Of a DNA stretch of 64,000 bases, positions 33,141 to 43,877 are shown piece by piece. Source of the stretch: Pyrenula massariospora (lineage: Eukaryota > Ascomycota > Eurotiomycetes > Pyrenulales > Pyrenulaceae); assembly GCA_021030905.1 (NCBI GenBank), contig JAGFMI010000028.1:62001-126000 (forward strand), given 5' to 3'. A program made the position numbers and the translations under genes. The number at the start of each line of letters is the position of its first letter. Position 1 is the stretch's first letter. The notes beneath the pieces are model-generated. The model was given only the letters and a program-made list of their open reading frames with translations. It was not told where the DNA came from and did not search any database.

Positions 33141-33685
33141 ATGTCTGGACCCACAGGATCACAATTCACCGACGAGGACATCCGCAAGTTGGAGTCCAAG
33201 GAGTCGAAGGCACACGGTGGCGACAATCCCTCTACGTCGGATAGCGCTGCTTTGAAGGTATTTCCACCAGCTCTCTTACCTTACGTCCACGCCGATACTA
33301 TGTCGATCTGCTCATACATTGTTCTTGTCCCGTCACATTTCTCCATGCCATCTCCTCACCCTGTAAGATCTGGTCCGGCTCATGCTAACCAAGTCTTCTA
33401 CACTCTATCTAGTCCACGCTAGCGTCCCAATCCGAATCCAAACAAGAGACCATCGACCGCGTGCAGGGCAACCTACCTCTTCCCGGCCAGCCTCCGACCG
33501 CGTCAGACTTCAACAGCGCAGACGCACGGACCGTCAATGTCGGATCTGGCGGTGTGAGCGACGATGTGAGTACCGAGGCCTATGGAGGAAGTGAGAGCGG
33601 GTTGAGAGAGCCAGCGACGGCGGCGAGTAGTGTAAGGACTGGAGGGGAGGAGACGAATACAAAGCCGCGGGTTAGGTACGAATAG
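33141..33685 (+). CDS. Small hydrophilic SMP/LEA-like protein, 129 aa
   Basis: Two exons, 33141-33257 and 33413-33685, with a 155-bp intron. The protein starts MSGPTGSQFTDEDIRKLESK, then ESKAHGGDNPSTSDSAALK joined to STLASQSESKQETIDRVQG. The pattern of an acidic helix, KxxGG turn and A/S-rich helix resembles the plant-type SMP (seed maturation protein) repeat. NLPLPGQPPTASDFNSADAR and a Gly/Ser-rich acidic tail follow. No Cys, Trp or hydrophobic segment. Likely disordered; a stress-protective role is inferred by composition and by the tandem partner upstream, not proven. Confidence 0.75.
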
Positions 33686-34924
33686 AGAACGAAAGAGGAC
33701 CCGGGTTCCTGAGAACGTTTGACAGAGAAGGTTCTGGAAGGCTGCAAGGACAGCACCTTGGTCAAGTTTCAAAACGCCAACCCGAGCAATAAACCACCAT
33801 CCGGAGATTCTGTACTTGATCCGGAAATGACCTCGGTCAGTAGGAAAGCCAATATCACCGGTTCAGAATGCTTGATAAAGAAGTTCAACGCGTTCCTTTT
33901 CTTTCGGGCACTCCACCGTGATGAGTTGCGGCCGTTGTGGTTGTAGCCGCGCTCGAAGCTGAAGATCACCACATCTGCCTACCTTAGCTCGGTCACTCCC
34001 GCAAACGGCTCCAGTCCCTAAAGCGGTAGATTCCGCGCTGAACCTAGGTAAGGTACCTAAGGTAGGCTCTAGCAAAGATCTATCGGTGTGGCGAGAAGTC
34101 ACTGCGCGTTATGGCGTGCTCCAACGCCTTTCACCCGTCACCACGTCTGCGGCGCGACTTCCACCAGCTGAAGTCAGTCTTGGGCAGGTGCAATGAGGCA
34201 TGAAAGGCGATCTCCTGATGGGGCGTAGTGGAATTGCCGCCTATCAATTGAACCGGGAAGGATGGCCTTCATTGGCCAATGGGCGGTCCATGACGCGCTC
34301 GCCCAGGCGGCAGGCGCGGTGGAGCTCCCGTGAAGCTTATCTCCGCATTGACGTTCTGCTGCCCACTCACGCCACTTTTCCAGAAGCTTGTGGGAGCGCT
34401 GCTTTTCTTTTCTTTCAGGGGAACAACTCTCTTGCGTTGATTGACAGCTGTCTTTTCCAAGACGTACCCGAACTAGTGCCTCAGTCGAGATGCACAGAGA
34501 GAATGTTTGCTGTCAGTCTGATTCACAATGTCCTTGCGATCCCTCGTATAACCAGCTCCTCGACCCCGGTCAATCCACTGACGCTGTAATCCTCTTTAAT
34601 ATGGAGCTTCCATGCACTCCCCCTCTTCTTCCATCTCACTGCGACGCAAGTTTACGCCACATCCGGTCAGGATGAAAGCTCAGCACACCTATCAGCGGCC
34701 TTTAGACTCGATCTGGCAGGAGGTGCCTGCATGGATGGCCAGCTTTGTCCAAGCTCCGTACCTGCTCCCACACCCTTGCTTGCAGCTGTCTCTGTCGATC
34801 ACTGCGCTCATTCCTCCACCACTACCATGGGCCAAATAAAAAGCTGAACCCGGCGCAACTGATCTTTTCGCTTCTTCAGCTTCTTGCTCGTACCTCTTTT
34901 TGTATCCTTAAGTGCGGTATCAAT
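33686..34924. other. Intergenic; promoter of the sedolisin gene
   Basis: Short frames only. A TATA-like CCAAATAAAAAG at 34832-34843 lies about 85 bp before the sedolisin ATG. No other feature. Confidence 0.45.
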
Positions 34925-36899
34925 ATGTTGGGAACACCTTCGTTACTGTCGTTTCTTTCTCTTGTTGTTGCTGCCACTGCGACGCCGATCAAGGCTCGCT
35001 CTGGATATGCTTTGAAGGAGAGGCATTACGTGCCACGGCAATTTACGAGGGTGCAGCGGGCGCCTGCCAACCATGTCATTGATCTCAAGATCGCGCTGAA
35101 GCAGGGTAATTTTGATGAGCTTGAGCGTCAGCTGTATGAAGGTTAGACTCTTGCGCCCGCCCAACCCTACGCTCGCAAAGCCCAATTGAGTGTTTCTTAT
35201 TGACTCTTGAACAGTGTCTGACCCGTCTCATCCAAACTACGGAGAACATTTGAGCATCGAGCAGGTCGATGCCCTCACCAAGCCATCCGACGAGACGACC
35301 GACCTTGTCCACGAATGGCTTGAGGACAACGGAATTAGTCGCGACTCGTGCAAATACAGCTCAGCAAATGACTGGATCAGTTTCTCCCTGCCTGTAAGCA
35401 AAGTGGAGCAGCTCTTGGATACCGAGTACCAAGTGTATAAACACGCCGATGGGAGCTATCTGGTCCGCACTCCAGAATGGTCCCTTCCACAGCACCTGCA
35501 TGACCACATTGAGACCATTCAACCGACCAACTCTTTCCTCCGCGGCGCGAAACAAGCTTACGGCTACACCCAGAATAAGCCCGAAAAGCGGGAGGTCCAT
35601 CACAAGGTCTTGCCTGCAGCCCCAGTTGCTACGTATACGCCCTCGCAGGCTCCCGCATCGTGCAATACTAGTAACGTCACGCCCGCTTGTCTCCGCGCCT
35701 TTTATGGGACGGACACCTATAAAGTTCAATCTGCCGGCAAGAATAAGATTGGTTTAACCGATTATCTTGAAGAATCCAACAACCGTAGTGATACCTACCG
35801 ATTCTTGTCGCAATATAGGCCCGAGGCTGCTCCCGCTGCATATCAATTCAAGGTCGAGATCATTGCGGGTGGGAATGATGAGCAGACACAGGAGACTCCG
35901 GAAGAACTTGCGGATGGAAAAGACGAGGAAGGTGACCTTGATGTGGAGACGATCATTTCGGAGACGTGGCCGACGCCACTCATCGCTTACACGACCGGTG
36001 GAAGTCCTCCTTTCAAACCTGACAACTCGACTCCGACAAACACCAATGAGCCGTATCTTGTTTGGGTTGAGTATGTGCTTGGACAGCGCGATGTCCCGCA
36101 GGCCATTTCAACATCGTATGGAGACGATGAACAGGTACGGAGACAACTTTGACGGTTTATTCCAATCCAGAGCAATTGCTAATGATTACAGACCGTACCT
36201 AAGTCCTATGCCAAGACCGTCTGTAATAAGTTTGCCGAATTAGGCGCCCGTGGTGTCTCCCTTCTCTTCTCTTCAGGAGACAACGGTGTAGGCCGCACAG
36301 GTTCCTGCTTCAGCAATGATGGCAAGAATACCAGCGAGTTCCTCCCGTCCTTCCCCGCCAGCTGTCCATTTGTCACCGTTGTGGGCGGAACCCAAAACTT
36401 CACTCCCGAATGCGCTGCATACAACCCACGCAACCGGTATTCGAGCGGAGGTGGGTTCAGCAACTACTTCGCCCGCCCCAAGTATCAGGATGAAGTCGTC
36501 CCTGCCTACATCGCCGGCTTAGGTGGTCTGTACGACGGTCTCTACAACAAGAAAGGACGCGCATATCCCGACATCGCAGCCCAAGGTAGAGCGTACGCAG
36601 TCGTCTGGAACGGCACCAACATCCGACTGGACGGGACCAGTGCCTCATCTCCGCTCGCCACGAGCATCATCAGCCTGCTCAACGACGCGAGACTGGCCGC
36701 CGGGAAGAAGACACTCGGCTGGCTGAACCCATGGCTGTACACGCAAGGTGGCGGGAAGAGCTTCTCGGACATCACGTGTGGGAGCGCGATCGGGTGCGGT
36801 GTGACCGGGTTCCCGGCGGTGGAGGGGTGGGATGCGGTGACGGGGTTCGGCACGCCGTATTTCCCCGAGGTGCTGAAGAGCGCGTTGGCGGCGCGGTAG
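34925..36899 (+). CDS. Secreted sedolisin (S53 serine-carboxyl, tripeptidyl-peptidase-like), 614 aa
   Basis: Three exons: 34925-35141, 35215-36134 and 36192-36899. Introns are 73 and 57 bp. The signal peptide is MLGTPSLLSFLSLVVAATATP. The pro-domain (about residues 20-200) contains SDPSHPNYGEHLSIEQVDAL, typical of pro-kumamolisin. The mature enzyme has the catalytic Glu and Asp in EEGDLDVET (about 311 and 315), the oxyanion Asp in LLFSSGDNGVG (about 409) and the nucleophile Ser in RLDGTSASSP (about 529). The Ca-site region ends the fold near DITCGSAIGCGV and GWDAVTGFGTPYFPEVLKS. Such enzymes release tripeptides or cut proteins at acid pH outside the cell. The stop is a UAG in a leaky context and the frame stays open for 74 more codons; see the next entry. 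Confidence 0.93.
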
Positions 36900-37124
36900 C
36901 AATCACCGCCCACCGACGACCCGGCAACATGCAGTACAGATGCGCTGGTGGATGGCGTGGTGCGTCGCGGTGAGGAATCGTGCGCGGGAAGTGGGAGTGG
37001 CAATGGGAGCAGCAGGGGTGGGGGGAAGAAGAGCGAGGGGGAGAAGCTCAAGGGGCCGGGCTTGCTCGTGGCAGCGCTTAGTCTCTGCGTCGTGGTGGCG
37101 GGAGGGTTTGTTGTGCTGGGCTAG
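36900..37124 (+). other. In-frame extension after the sedolisin UAG (possible readthrough, GPI-like tail)
   Basis: The codons directly after the TAG at 36897-36899 are CAA TCA, so the stop reads UAG-CAA-UCA, an exact UAG-CARYYA context. The same frame runs for 74 sense codons to TAG 37122-37124. It begins QSPPTDDPATCSTDALVDGV, continues with Cys and a GSGSGNGSSRGGGKKSEG linker, and ends in the hydrophobic GPGLLVAALSLCVVVAGGFV plus four residues. Small residues followed by a spacer and a terminal hydrophobic tail are what a GPI-attachment signal looks like. No frame-preserving intron of credible length would remove the TAG; the only candidate is 30 bp. A nonsense change of CAG to TAG is the rival explanation. 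Confidence 0.6.
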
Positions 37125-38188
37125 GCAGAGAGTTGTACATACATAACATACGCCTATGAACATGACTTCATTTTCTCCCAGTATTTACGTAGTTATGGCT
37201 CACAATCCTCGGTGCTCGGGACAAGATACTGGGTGGGACAAGGCGGGTGAAGCTTGAGGAGAAAATACAAATTGTTCCGGCAAGAACTCGGGAGACTAAA
37301 GCTGTTCCAAATAAGATAATATGATGTTGGTTGCTAGCTTGAATTCATAGTCACTCCTGGGTTGAGGGAATGGTAGTTCCTTTATAGTCTTTTACCTCGA
37401 GAGCGAACAAAAGGTTGAACAGCTATACAGGCAGGAGTGAGGCAGTGGTATCTCGCAGGTAGAAGTATGGCATTGCATTGATCTCATGCAGGTAGAAGTG
37501 AAGTCGTGACCTCTTGAGATTTAGTCATGAACATGAAGATGAACGTACTGTGCCTCCCCAAGAGAGCAGAGCGTTTCCGCAAACTCCCTCCCTCCAAGGA
37601 ATCATAGCATTTTCCTATGACCTATTGCCCAGTTCTTCCACCGCGCAGAGGCGGGTCATAATTCGTGAGTCTGCCTTTTATGATTAGTGTGGTGCATACC
37701 TTGCCGCAATTGTGCAAGAAGGCCATCGTGACGGAAAAGGGCCCAAAACTTGACCATCACAGCCGCATTTTTTAGGTGGACCGCGGCTAAAATCCGGCAG
37801 TCTTTGATTCCGTCCGGCTCGCTGATCGTTTCCAACGCTCAAAGATCCGCAAGGAATCATGGAAAAGCACGAGACTTTTTCAATAAGATGGCTCGGCAAA
37901 TTGAATATCTGTTTGAAGGTGCCTGCGTTTGATGTAAGGGCTGGCCAACCATTTGAGGGTCATAAGCTTGGCACACGGCGAAAGCCGGTGGTTCTCCCTG
38001 GTAAAGGCTTACAGACGGGTAGGCAGCAGTTACGGACTAGTAGTATTTATCCGACCCGAACATTTGATGCTCTACTATTTTCAAGGTCTTTTCCTGTCGC
38101 GGGCATCGTGTGAAGCTGTCAGCCTTATTTTGGTCGTTCTCAAACGGGCTGAGTAAAGGATTACTTGCCACTCCAACGCCTGTCCATC
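37125..38188. other. Intergenic, no gene seen
   Basis: A degenerate repeat of GGTAGAAGT near 37459 and 37491 (two copies, about 32 bp apart) is the only structure noticed. Confidence 0.45.
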
Positions 38189-39676
38189 ATGCCCAGGCAC
38201 AGATACACATTGATGTTGGGCGATGATCTAGTATGGGAGAGGAGCGATCAAATGTTCGAGGATTGGGAACGTTCAATTCACAAGCGCGAGGTATATGAAG
38301 CCATTGTGGATATGATTCAGCAGCATCGAGGCTACCACAGCAGAAGGCCCGTGGAACTACACCGTCCAATTAAAGGGGGTTATAACGCCGTTTATAGGCT
38401 TGATTTTAACGAAGGGCCTCCGGTCGCCATGCGGGTTCCCTGCCAGGGGATCGTGCAGTTTCCGGAGGAGAAAGTACGAGCGGAGGTGGCGGCTATGAGG
38501 TATGTTAGGGAGAACACCACAATCCCTGTTCCTCAAGTGTACCACTGGGGAACGGCTGAAGAGAACAAAAGCGGTCTTGGTCCATTCATAATCATGGACT
38601 ATGTCGAGCATCATGGGACGATGTCTGAGGCGTTAAATAATCCGGCTCAGAGTCCAGAGTTGAGGCATACCCTAGACGTCGACATCACAGAAGACAGGTT
38701 GATGTTAGCGTATAACCAGATGGCCAGCATCCTCCTGCAGCTTTGGGGACTCGATTTTCCCAGGATTGGCTCGCTCACTGCTGACAGTGGCTGCGATGGA
38801 CAGTCTTCGACGTCGGGCATAGTAGCCAGCCGGCCGCTCATCCACAATATGAATGCCCTCATCGAACAAGGTGGCGTCTCTTCCGCGTGTCTCCCATCAC
38901 CAGAAACGACGTATTCAACCACCGACGAATGGTACTCTGCCCTTGCAGACATGCACATGGCACACCTCACCTTCCAGCATAACGACGCCATCGACTCCGA
39001 GGATGACGCGAGAGACAAATACGTCGCACGATATCTGCTCCGAAAGCTCGCAAAGGAAAAGCGCCTGGCAAACGGCTTTGGCAACCGCAATGGAAATGGA
39101 AAGGAAAAGACATTCAAGCTATGGTGCGAAGACCTGCGGCCTTCCAACGTCCTAGTCGATAAGGACCTCAACGTCGTCAGCGTCATCGACTGGGAATTTG
39201 CGTACGCGGCGCCCGCCCAGCTCTCCAGCGACCCTCCGTGGTGGCTACTACTACGCGCACCCGACAACTGGGACTGTGGTTACGAGGATTAGAGCCTGGA
39301 GTACGAGAAACGGCTCGGTTTGTTTCTGAAAGCGCTGGAGATCCAAGAGGCCAAGATGGGCGTACGTCAAACGCCGCCACCGCTTTCGGTGCGTATGCGC
39401 GAGAGTTGGGATGACGGGACTTTCTGGCTGAGCTATGCACTACGGCACAGTTGGTTGCTTGATCGCATTTATTGGACGTTTCTCGACGAGAAGTTCTTCG
39501 GGAAAAATGAAAGTGGTGGATTTGAGTCAAGGCTCGAGCTTCTAGAGGCTGACGAGAGAGAAGCGATGGAGAAATTCGTGAGGACGAAAGTTGAAGAGAG
39601 CAAAGACCGGCGTATTGTCGAGTGGGACCTGGATGAGGCCAGAGCGCGACTTTCGGAGGTTCTTTCAGCATCCTGA
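38189..39676 (+). pseudogene. APH-family phosphotransferase-like gene interrupted by an in-frame TAG
   Basis: One exon from ATG 38189. It has DDLVWERSDQMFEDWERS, the nucleotide-loop region KGGYNAVYRLDF, then EEKVRAEVAAMRYVREN and PVPQVYHWGT. The catalytic loop is CEDLRPSNVLVD (Asp about 315; the usual HGD is replaced by CED) and the metal motif is VIDWEFAYAAP (Asp about 334). This is the fungal APH/ChoK-like kinase fold with unknown substrate. At 39290-39292 (codon 368) a TAG interrupts GYED-stop-SLEYEKRLGLF. The frame continues for 127 conserved-looking residues to the stop at 39674-39676. Relatives usually have Trp here, so TGG to TAG is likely. Either a C-terminally shortened protein of 367 aa is made, or the gene is inactive. 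Confidence 0.75.
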
Positions 39677-41478
39677 CGTTCAGTCTCGAGAACTTTCTTA
39701 ATGCCTTCAATGTTGAGCTGGCCATCCAACCTTTGGTCCATCAAATTCTCACACTACGGCGGCGAGGGGTTTAGAGTAGTTGAAAACGGGAAATTTGCCA
39801 TATTATTGTCGGGGGGGGAGAGGATTATCTTATTTTCAAAAAAAAGAAAGAAAGAAAAAGGAGAGAAAGAAAGAAAGAAAGGGGGAGAAGGAAGGGGGGG
39901 GAGATATTGAAAATAGGAGGTATGGTTTGTTAGACTCTGCGCAGGGGCTCGTGCTTTCGAAGCTGCCGTTAGGATGACTGCTCGCGACATCCACGCTTCG
40001 ACGGCTGATTTGCCTCAAAGCCAATTACTTACGTTTGAAAACTTTAAGGCCGAAAAGCAAACCGAGGCAAAGATCAGCATGAGAGCACCACTTGAAAATG
40101 ATATCGAAACCATACTCATCCGATAGACAAATGTACGTAGGCTCGGGGGGTCTCCATATGCTTTGCCTTTGACGGGCGCTCCGAAAGAAACAGTATCTAC
40201 GCTCGTCGATGATTGTTCTCCAACAAAGTTGCTAGTCAGCAGAGCGTCTTCGTTGATACGTTGAGAAAGTTCGTTCGCATGTGACTCGCCATGCTCAGAT
40301 CAAGGTTGGGCGAGCTGCAAGAATATGAAGTCATGGCGATAATGTCAAGTGCTTTTAGATAGAACACGTATTGTAAAGAGGAAAATGGGATACCTGGAAA
40401 GAGAAAGAAGAACCGAATAACATAGAAAAATCATTGTTAAAGAAGGCAAGACAGGCATCAGGCTATAAGAGAAATTGTTTCTCTAGGCCCCACAGTCAAG
40501 AGCGAAAAAGTCTCATTTGATTGATAGCGAGTTGAATGCCGAAGCCACACACAACAGTGCGCGGCCCGGCAGATCGCCCTTAACAGGCCACTATTTTCAG
40601 GAGCCTATCATTAGTGATCAGCTCATTTCTATTCAAACACTGTTAGTGTTGACCAAACCAGAACAGCGCCTCAAAGGTGTCAGCCAAGCAAAAGAAAGTA
40701 ATGATGATTCAGCAAGGATGCCATAAATTGATTCTGCTCAACGAAATGATGGGAGAAAACCTCAAGGAAATTTGGAGCAGTTTGAAGCAGCGATACAGTC
40801 GTTCCGCAACTGCCCTTTCCCTTGCAAACACTTTGCAACTTTTCCTCACGAAAAGCTAACTTTTTACTCGACTATTCTACGCCTCATCATCGTTAGTCTG
40901 TCCGCTAATAGTCTGTCCACTAATTCTGAGATGACCAAGCGCCCGATCCGCTCAGAGGTTATTTTGATACTACGTCAACACAAAATAAAATAAAATCGAC
41001 TTCTAGTTCAGACAAATCGTATTATGAAGAGTACATATGGTCTGCGTGTGAGAAGCCAAGTCCTTTTCATTGGTCAGATGCCCCCAGAGTGGGGATATGG
41101 CTTAGCTAACGAAGGTGAGATCTATATTACAGATTACTTTAGTTGGTGGCGCGACGAAATATAAACGTCGTCTATGGCAAATTTGACACTATCCCAAGAG
41201 CTGTCCATGACCGCTCAAGGACTTCAACTTTGTCGTTAGACCATCAATATGCTTCTATTCTCGTCGTTCATCTGAAACATAAATTTGATGAATATGGTTG
41301 CACTTTCTGTAATCACAGTTAACCCGTGGAGTGGTAAAGGTGAAGCGGACTATCAGCCCACAGACCATGGGCATCGGTAGAACTTTGGATCCGTAATAAT
41401 GCTGATGAAAAATCACTACCAAATCGCGCGGTTTTCGTCGAAATTTCAATTTCCGGCAATTACGTTTGTTAATGAACG
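39677..41478. other. Gene-poor interval
   Basis: Contains the purine microsatellite listed separately. 40000-41478 has only short frames on either strand. No RNA gene seen. Confidence 0.5.
39839..39904. repeat. Polypurine (GAAA)n microsatellite
   Basis: 66 bases of uninterrupted A/G on the plus strand, mainly GAAA units, passing into GGGGGA units. Likely length-variable and able to form triplex DNA. Confidence 0.85.
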
Positions 41479-42319
41479 TCAAGATGTGTTCGTCCCAACA
41501 AATACAACCAATACAGCCGAATACGCTGCAGTGGCAGCTAGCACGTCCTTGCCTGCTGCATCATTTGCAGAAATTGCAACGACTAGAGCAAAGACAATAG
41601 TTGCCACTGAGACTGTGATAAGGCTTGTCGATTTTGATGGGTGCAGAGTCATGATCAGCATTGGTGCAATCAAGGCAGCACCACCGAATATGGCCATAGC
41701 GAATCTCCCAACAAGAGCACTTTTGCGCGCACGGGCTTCTCGCCCGTCTCTGTCCAGCTCTCGGAACTTTAATGACGTGTTCAAAATGTAATTACCACCT
41801 CCAAGAACTTCATGGCTGGGTAATGTATATTTTCTCCAATTCGAGAGATGAAACTCCGTCGACTGATTTGATGGATCCCTGAAATTAAACCTGCGCACTT
41901 CACTAGGAGGTTGATGTTGTGTGAGTCCAGCTGGAGCACCAAACAATTCTTGATTGTCGGGAATGCAGTCAAGGGAATTTTGTGCTAAAGTATCGTAGTT
42001 CGTCAAAGCCTGTGCTATAAAACATCCGACTTGTCACTGACGGGACCTAGCAAAAATATTAAGACGACTAACCGTATTTCTGTAAAGTCGAGTCTAGAGT
42101 TACTAGTTGCTGACTGTACTCGTCTGCAGTAAATCCTCCGAGTTGAAAACGCATCTGTAAATCGAAGAGCTCCTGCTGCAGGGATTTGATCCTCAATAGC
42201 TGCAGAGCCTTGAAGTTCAGAACAACAATATTTTTGGTATTAGTCTGTGTAATGGCAATAGCATCTTGATAAGCTTTTTTCGCCTCCTCAAAGGCTCGCA
42301 GGGGCCTTCTCAGGATCAT
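41479..42319 (-). CDS. DUF6594-domain membrane protein, 260 aa
   Basis: Two exons, 42319-42073 and 42014-41479, with a 58-bp intron. The N-terminal half is helical: KALQLLRIKSLQQELFDLQM, then FTADEYSQQLVTLDSTLQKY, the linker typical of the family. The C-terminus is GRFAMAIFGGAALIAPMLIM, TSLITVSVATIVFALVVAIS, then DVLAATAAYSAVLVVFVG: three closely spaced membrane helices, the DUF6594 hallmark. The function of the family is unknown. The ATG used here overlaps a second ATG in another frame (42341, giving MANPQSPNDPEKAPASL before a stop). That reads like a natural N-terminus, so a start exon or a small frameshift may be hidden. It is divergent from a G-domain gene. Confidence 0.82.
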
Positions 42320-42688
42320 TTGGTGACTGTGGATTTGCCATGAAGCAAGTGTCCAAACATTAGAACATGGCCTGGGATGAAGACGAGGCTCGAGAACACA
42401 GATTGTGACTGACTGATTTGGGTTTTGCTCCGCACCACACCAAAATAGTCAGCCACGATTTCCGTCCCCGAGCCTCGAGAGGTAGATTGAAGAACTCCTT
42501 AAATCTTGATGACGTAGGTGGCTGATCCCCCCACCAAACCTGCTACAAAATTCATCAGACAATTTCAATGTCATGGAATTTTTCACAAGGCCATTAGAAG
42601 GACCTCCAACATGTCAAAATAATGGAGTAGCAAACAGTACTAGATTGGAGTTTGAGGTTGCCTCCATGACGGCTCCCCAGTATCTGCA
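42320..42688. promoter_or_regulatory. Bidirectional promoter interval of the DUF6594 / G-domain pair
   Basis: 369 bp between two divergent start codons with no gene inside. Coregulation is an inference from distance alone; no motif was identified. Confidence 0.45.
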
Positions 42689-43877
42689 ATGGAAAGAGCT
42701 GTATCCAAAATTCGTGCATTAGGTCATAAGAGAGAAAAGGAAAAAAGTGCTTATCAAGCGGGCGGCATCATCGAAGGTCCGGAAGTCGTGATTCTGTGAG
42801 CTGCCTTAGCGACATAATTCATTAACGTTGCTAACCGCACTCAGAATTATGGGTGTAACGGGTAGTGGTAAGAGTACTGTAAGTCTAACGTTCTTTGATA
42901 ACGTCTCACGTCATAACTGACGCCCATATAGCTCACAAACGCCATCGCCCAGCAGGACAAAGTCGTTGTCGGGCACGGCTTACAATCGACGACTTCCAAA
43001 ATACAAGTAGTAGACGTGGTTCTTGATGGCCGTCGAATCAAGCTCATCGATACTCCGGGCTATGATGATAGCAGTCGAACGGATGCAGATGTCTTAAAGG
43101 AGATGGCTCTTTTTCTTCAAACTACGTACTTCCCCATTCGTGATCTATCATTATAAGTTATGGAGAATACTAACTGAATGCAGATATGAGAGCCAGATCA
43201 CGATTAGTGGAATCCTGTGGCTCCATCCCATATATCAGGTCCGTTTCGCCGGCAGCGCCAAGAGGAACTTACGATTATTGCAAGATTTAGTAGGTAAAGG
43301 CAATTTACGGAACGTAAGACTGGTAACAACCTTTTGGGACTACGTTGATCCTGCAAATGGAGAAGCGAGGCTCCAGCAGCTTCAGAATACTGATGACTAC
43401 TGGAAACCAATGATCGAATGTGGATCAGAAGTTCACAAATACAACAATGACAAGGATTCGGCGTATGCGATCGTCAGAGGCGTCTTGAACAATCAACGAA
43501 GCGTTCTTGAGATTCAGAAGGAATTGGTAGATCAACATCGGGCCCTTTGGCAGACGGCAGCAGGCATGGGGGTGCAAGATGGTTTGTGGAGACATCAAGA
43601 GAGGATCGAAAAGGAGCTGAGTGTGCTTCAGACTGAATCGCGTGAATACACGGCATCCAACGATCTTAAAAAGTTGCATGAGCTCAACGAAATTCGAAAT
43701 GAGATGACGGCTAAGCTAAAGTCGATCTCGGAAGAAATAGCCTCTCTTAAGAATTACCCACTGGAATTAAGCCGGTGGAACGAGCAAATCGAAACCACGT
43801 CCCAGAAATTACAACTTGACCGACAAGAAGTGGTTTGGGCCATGTACGAGGGTGCTGGAGCTTCCGATGCTGGATGA
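42689..43877 (+). CDS. P-loop G-domain (AIG1/septin-like) protein, 342 aa
   Basis: Four exons: 42689-42795, 42845-42878, 42932-43125 and 43184-43877. The introns are 49, 53 and 58 bp and the second exon is only 34 nt. Joined they give PEVVILIMGVTGSGKSTLTN (Walker A, about 39-47), VGHGLQSTTSKIQ (switch I Thr), then DGRRIKLIDTPGYDD (G3 DTPG, 87-90). WLHPIYQVRFAGSAKRNLRL and VRLVTTFWDYV (G4-like) follow. The C-terminal third is a long charged helix, probably coiled coil (EIRNEMTAKLKSISEEIASL). The family is common in fungi and resembles immune-associated AIG1 GTPases, but its job is unknown. No membrane helix is present. The partner DUF6594 gene is divergent. Confidence 0.88.

Noticed and set aside
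36867-36899. An intron removing the sedolisin TAG
   Set aside because: The only frame-keeping GT-AG candidate is about 30 bp, below any plausible fungal intron, and lacks a branch site.
39238-39292. An intron removing the TAG in the APH gene
   Set aside because: A 55-bp GT-AG candidate exists but shifts the frame and deletes conserved WWLLLRAP residues.
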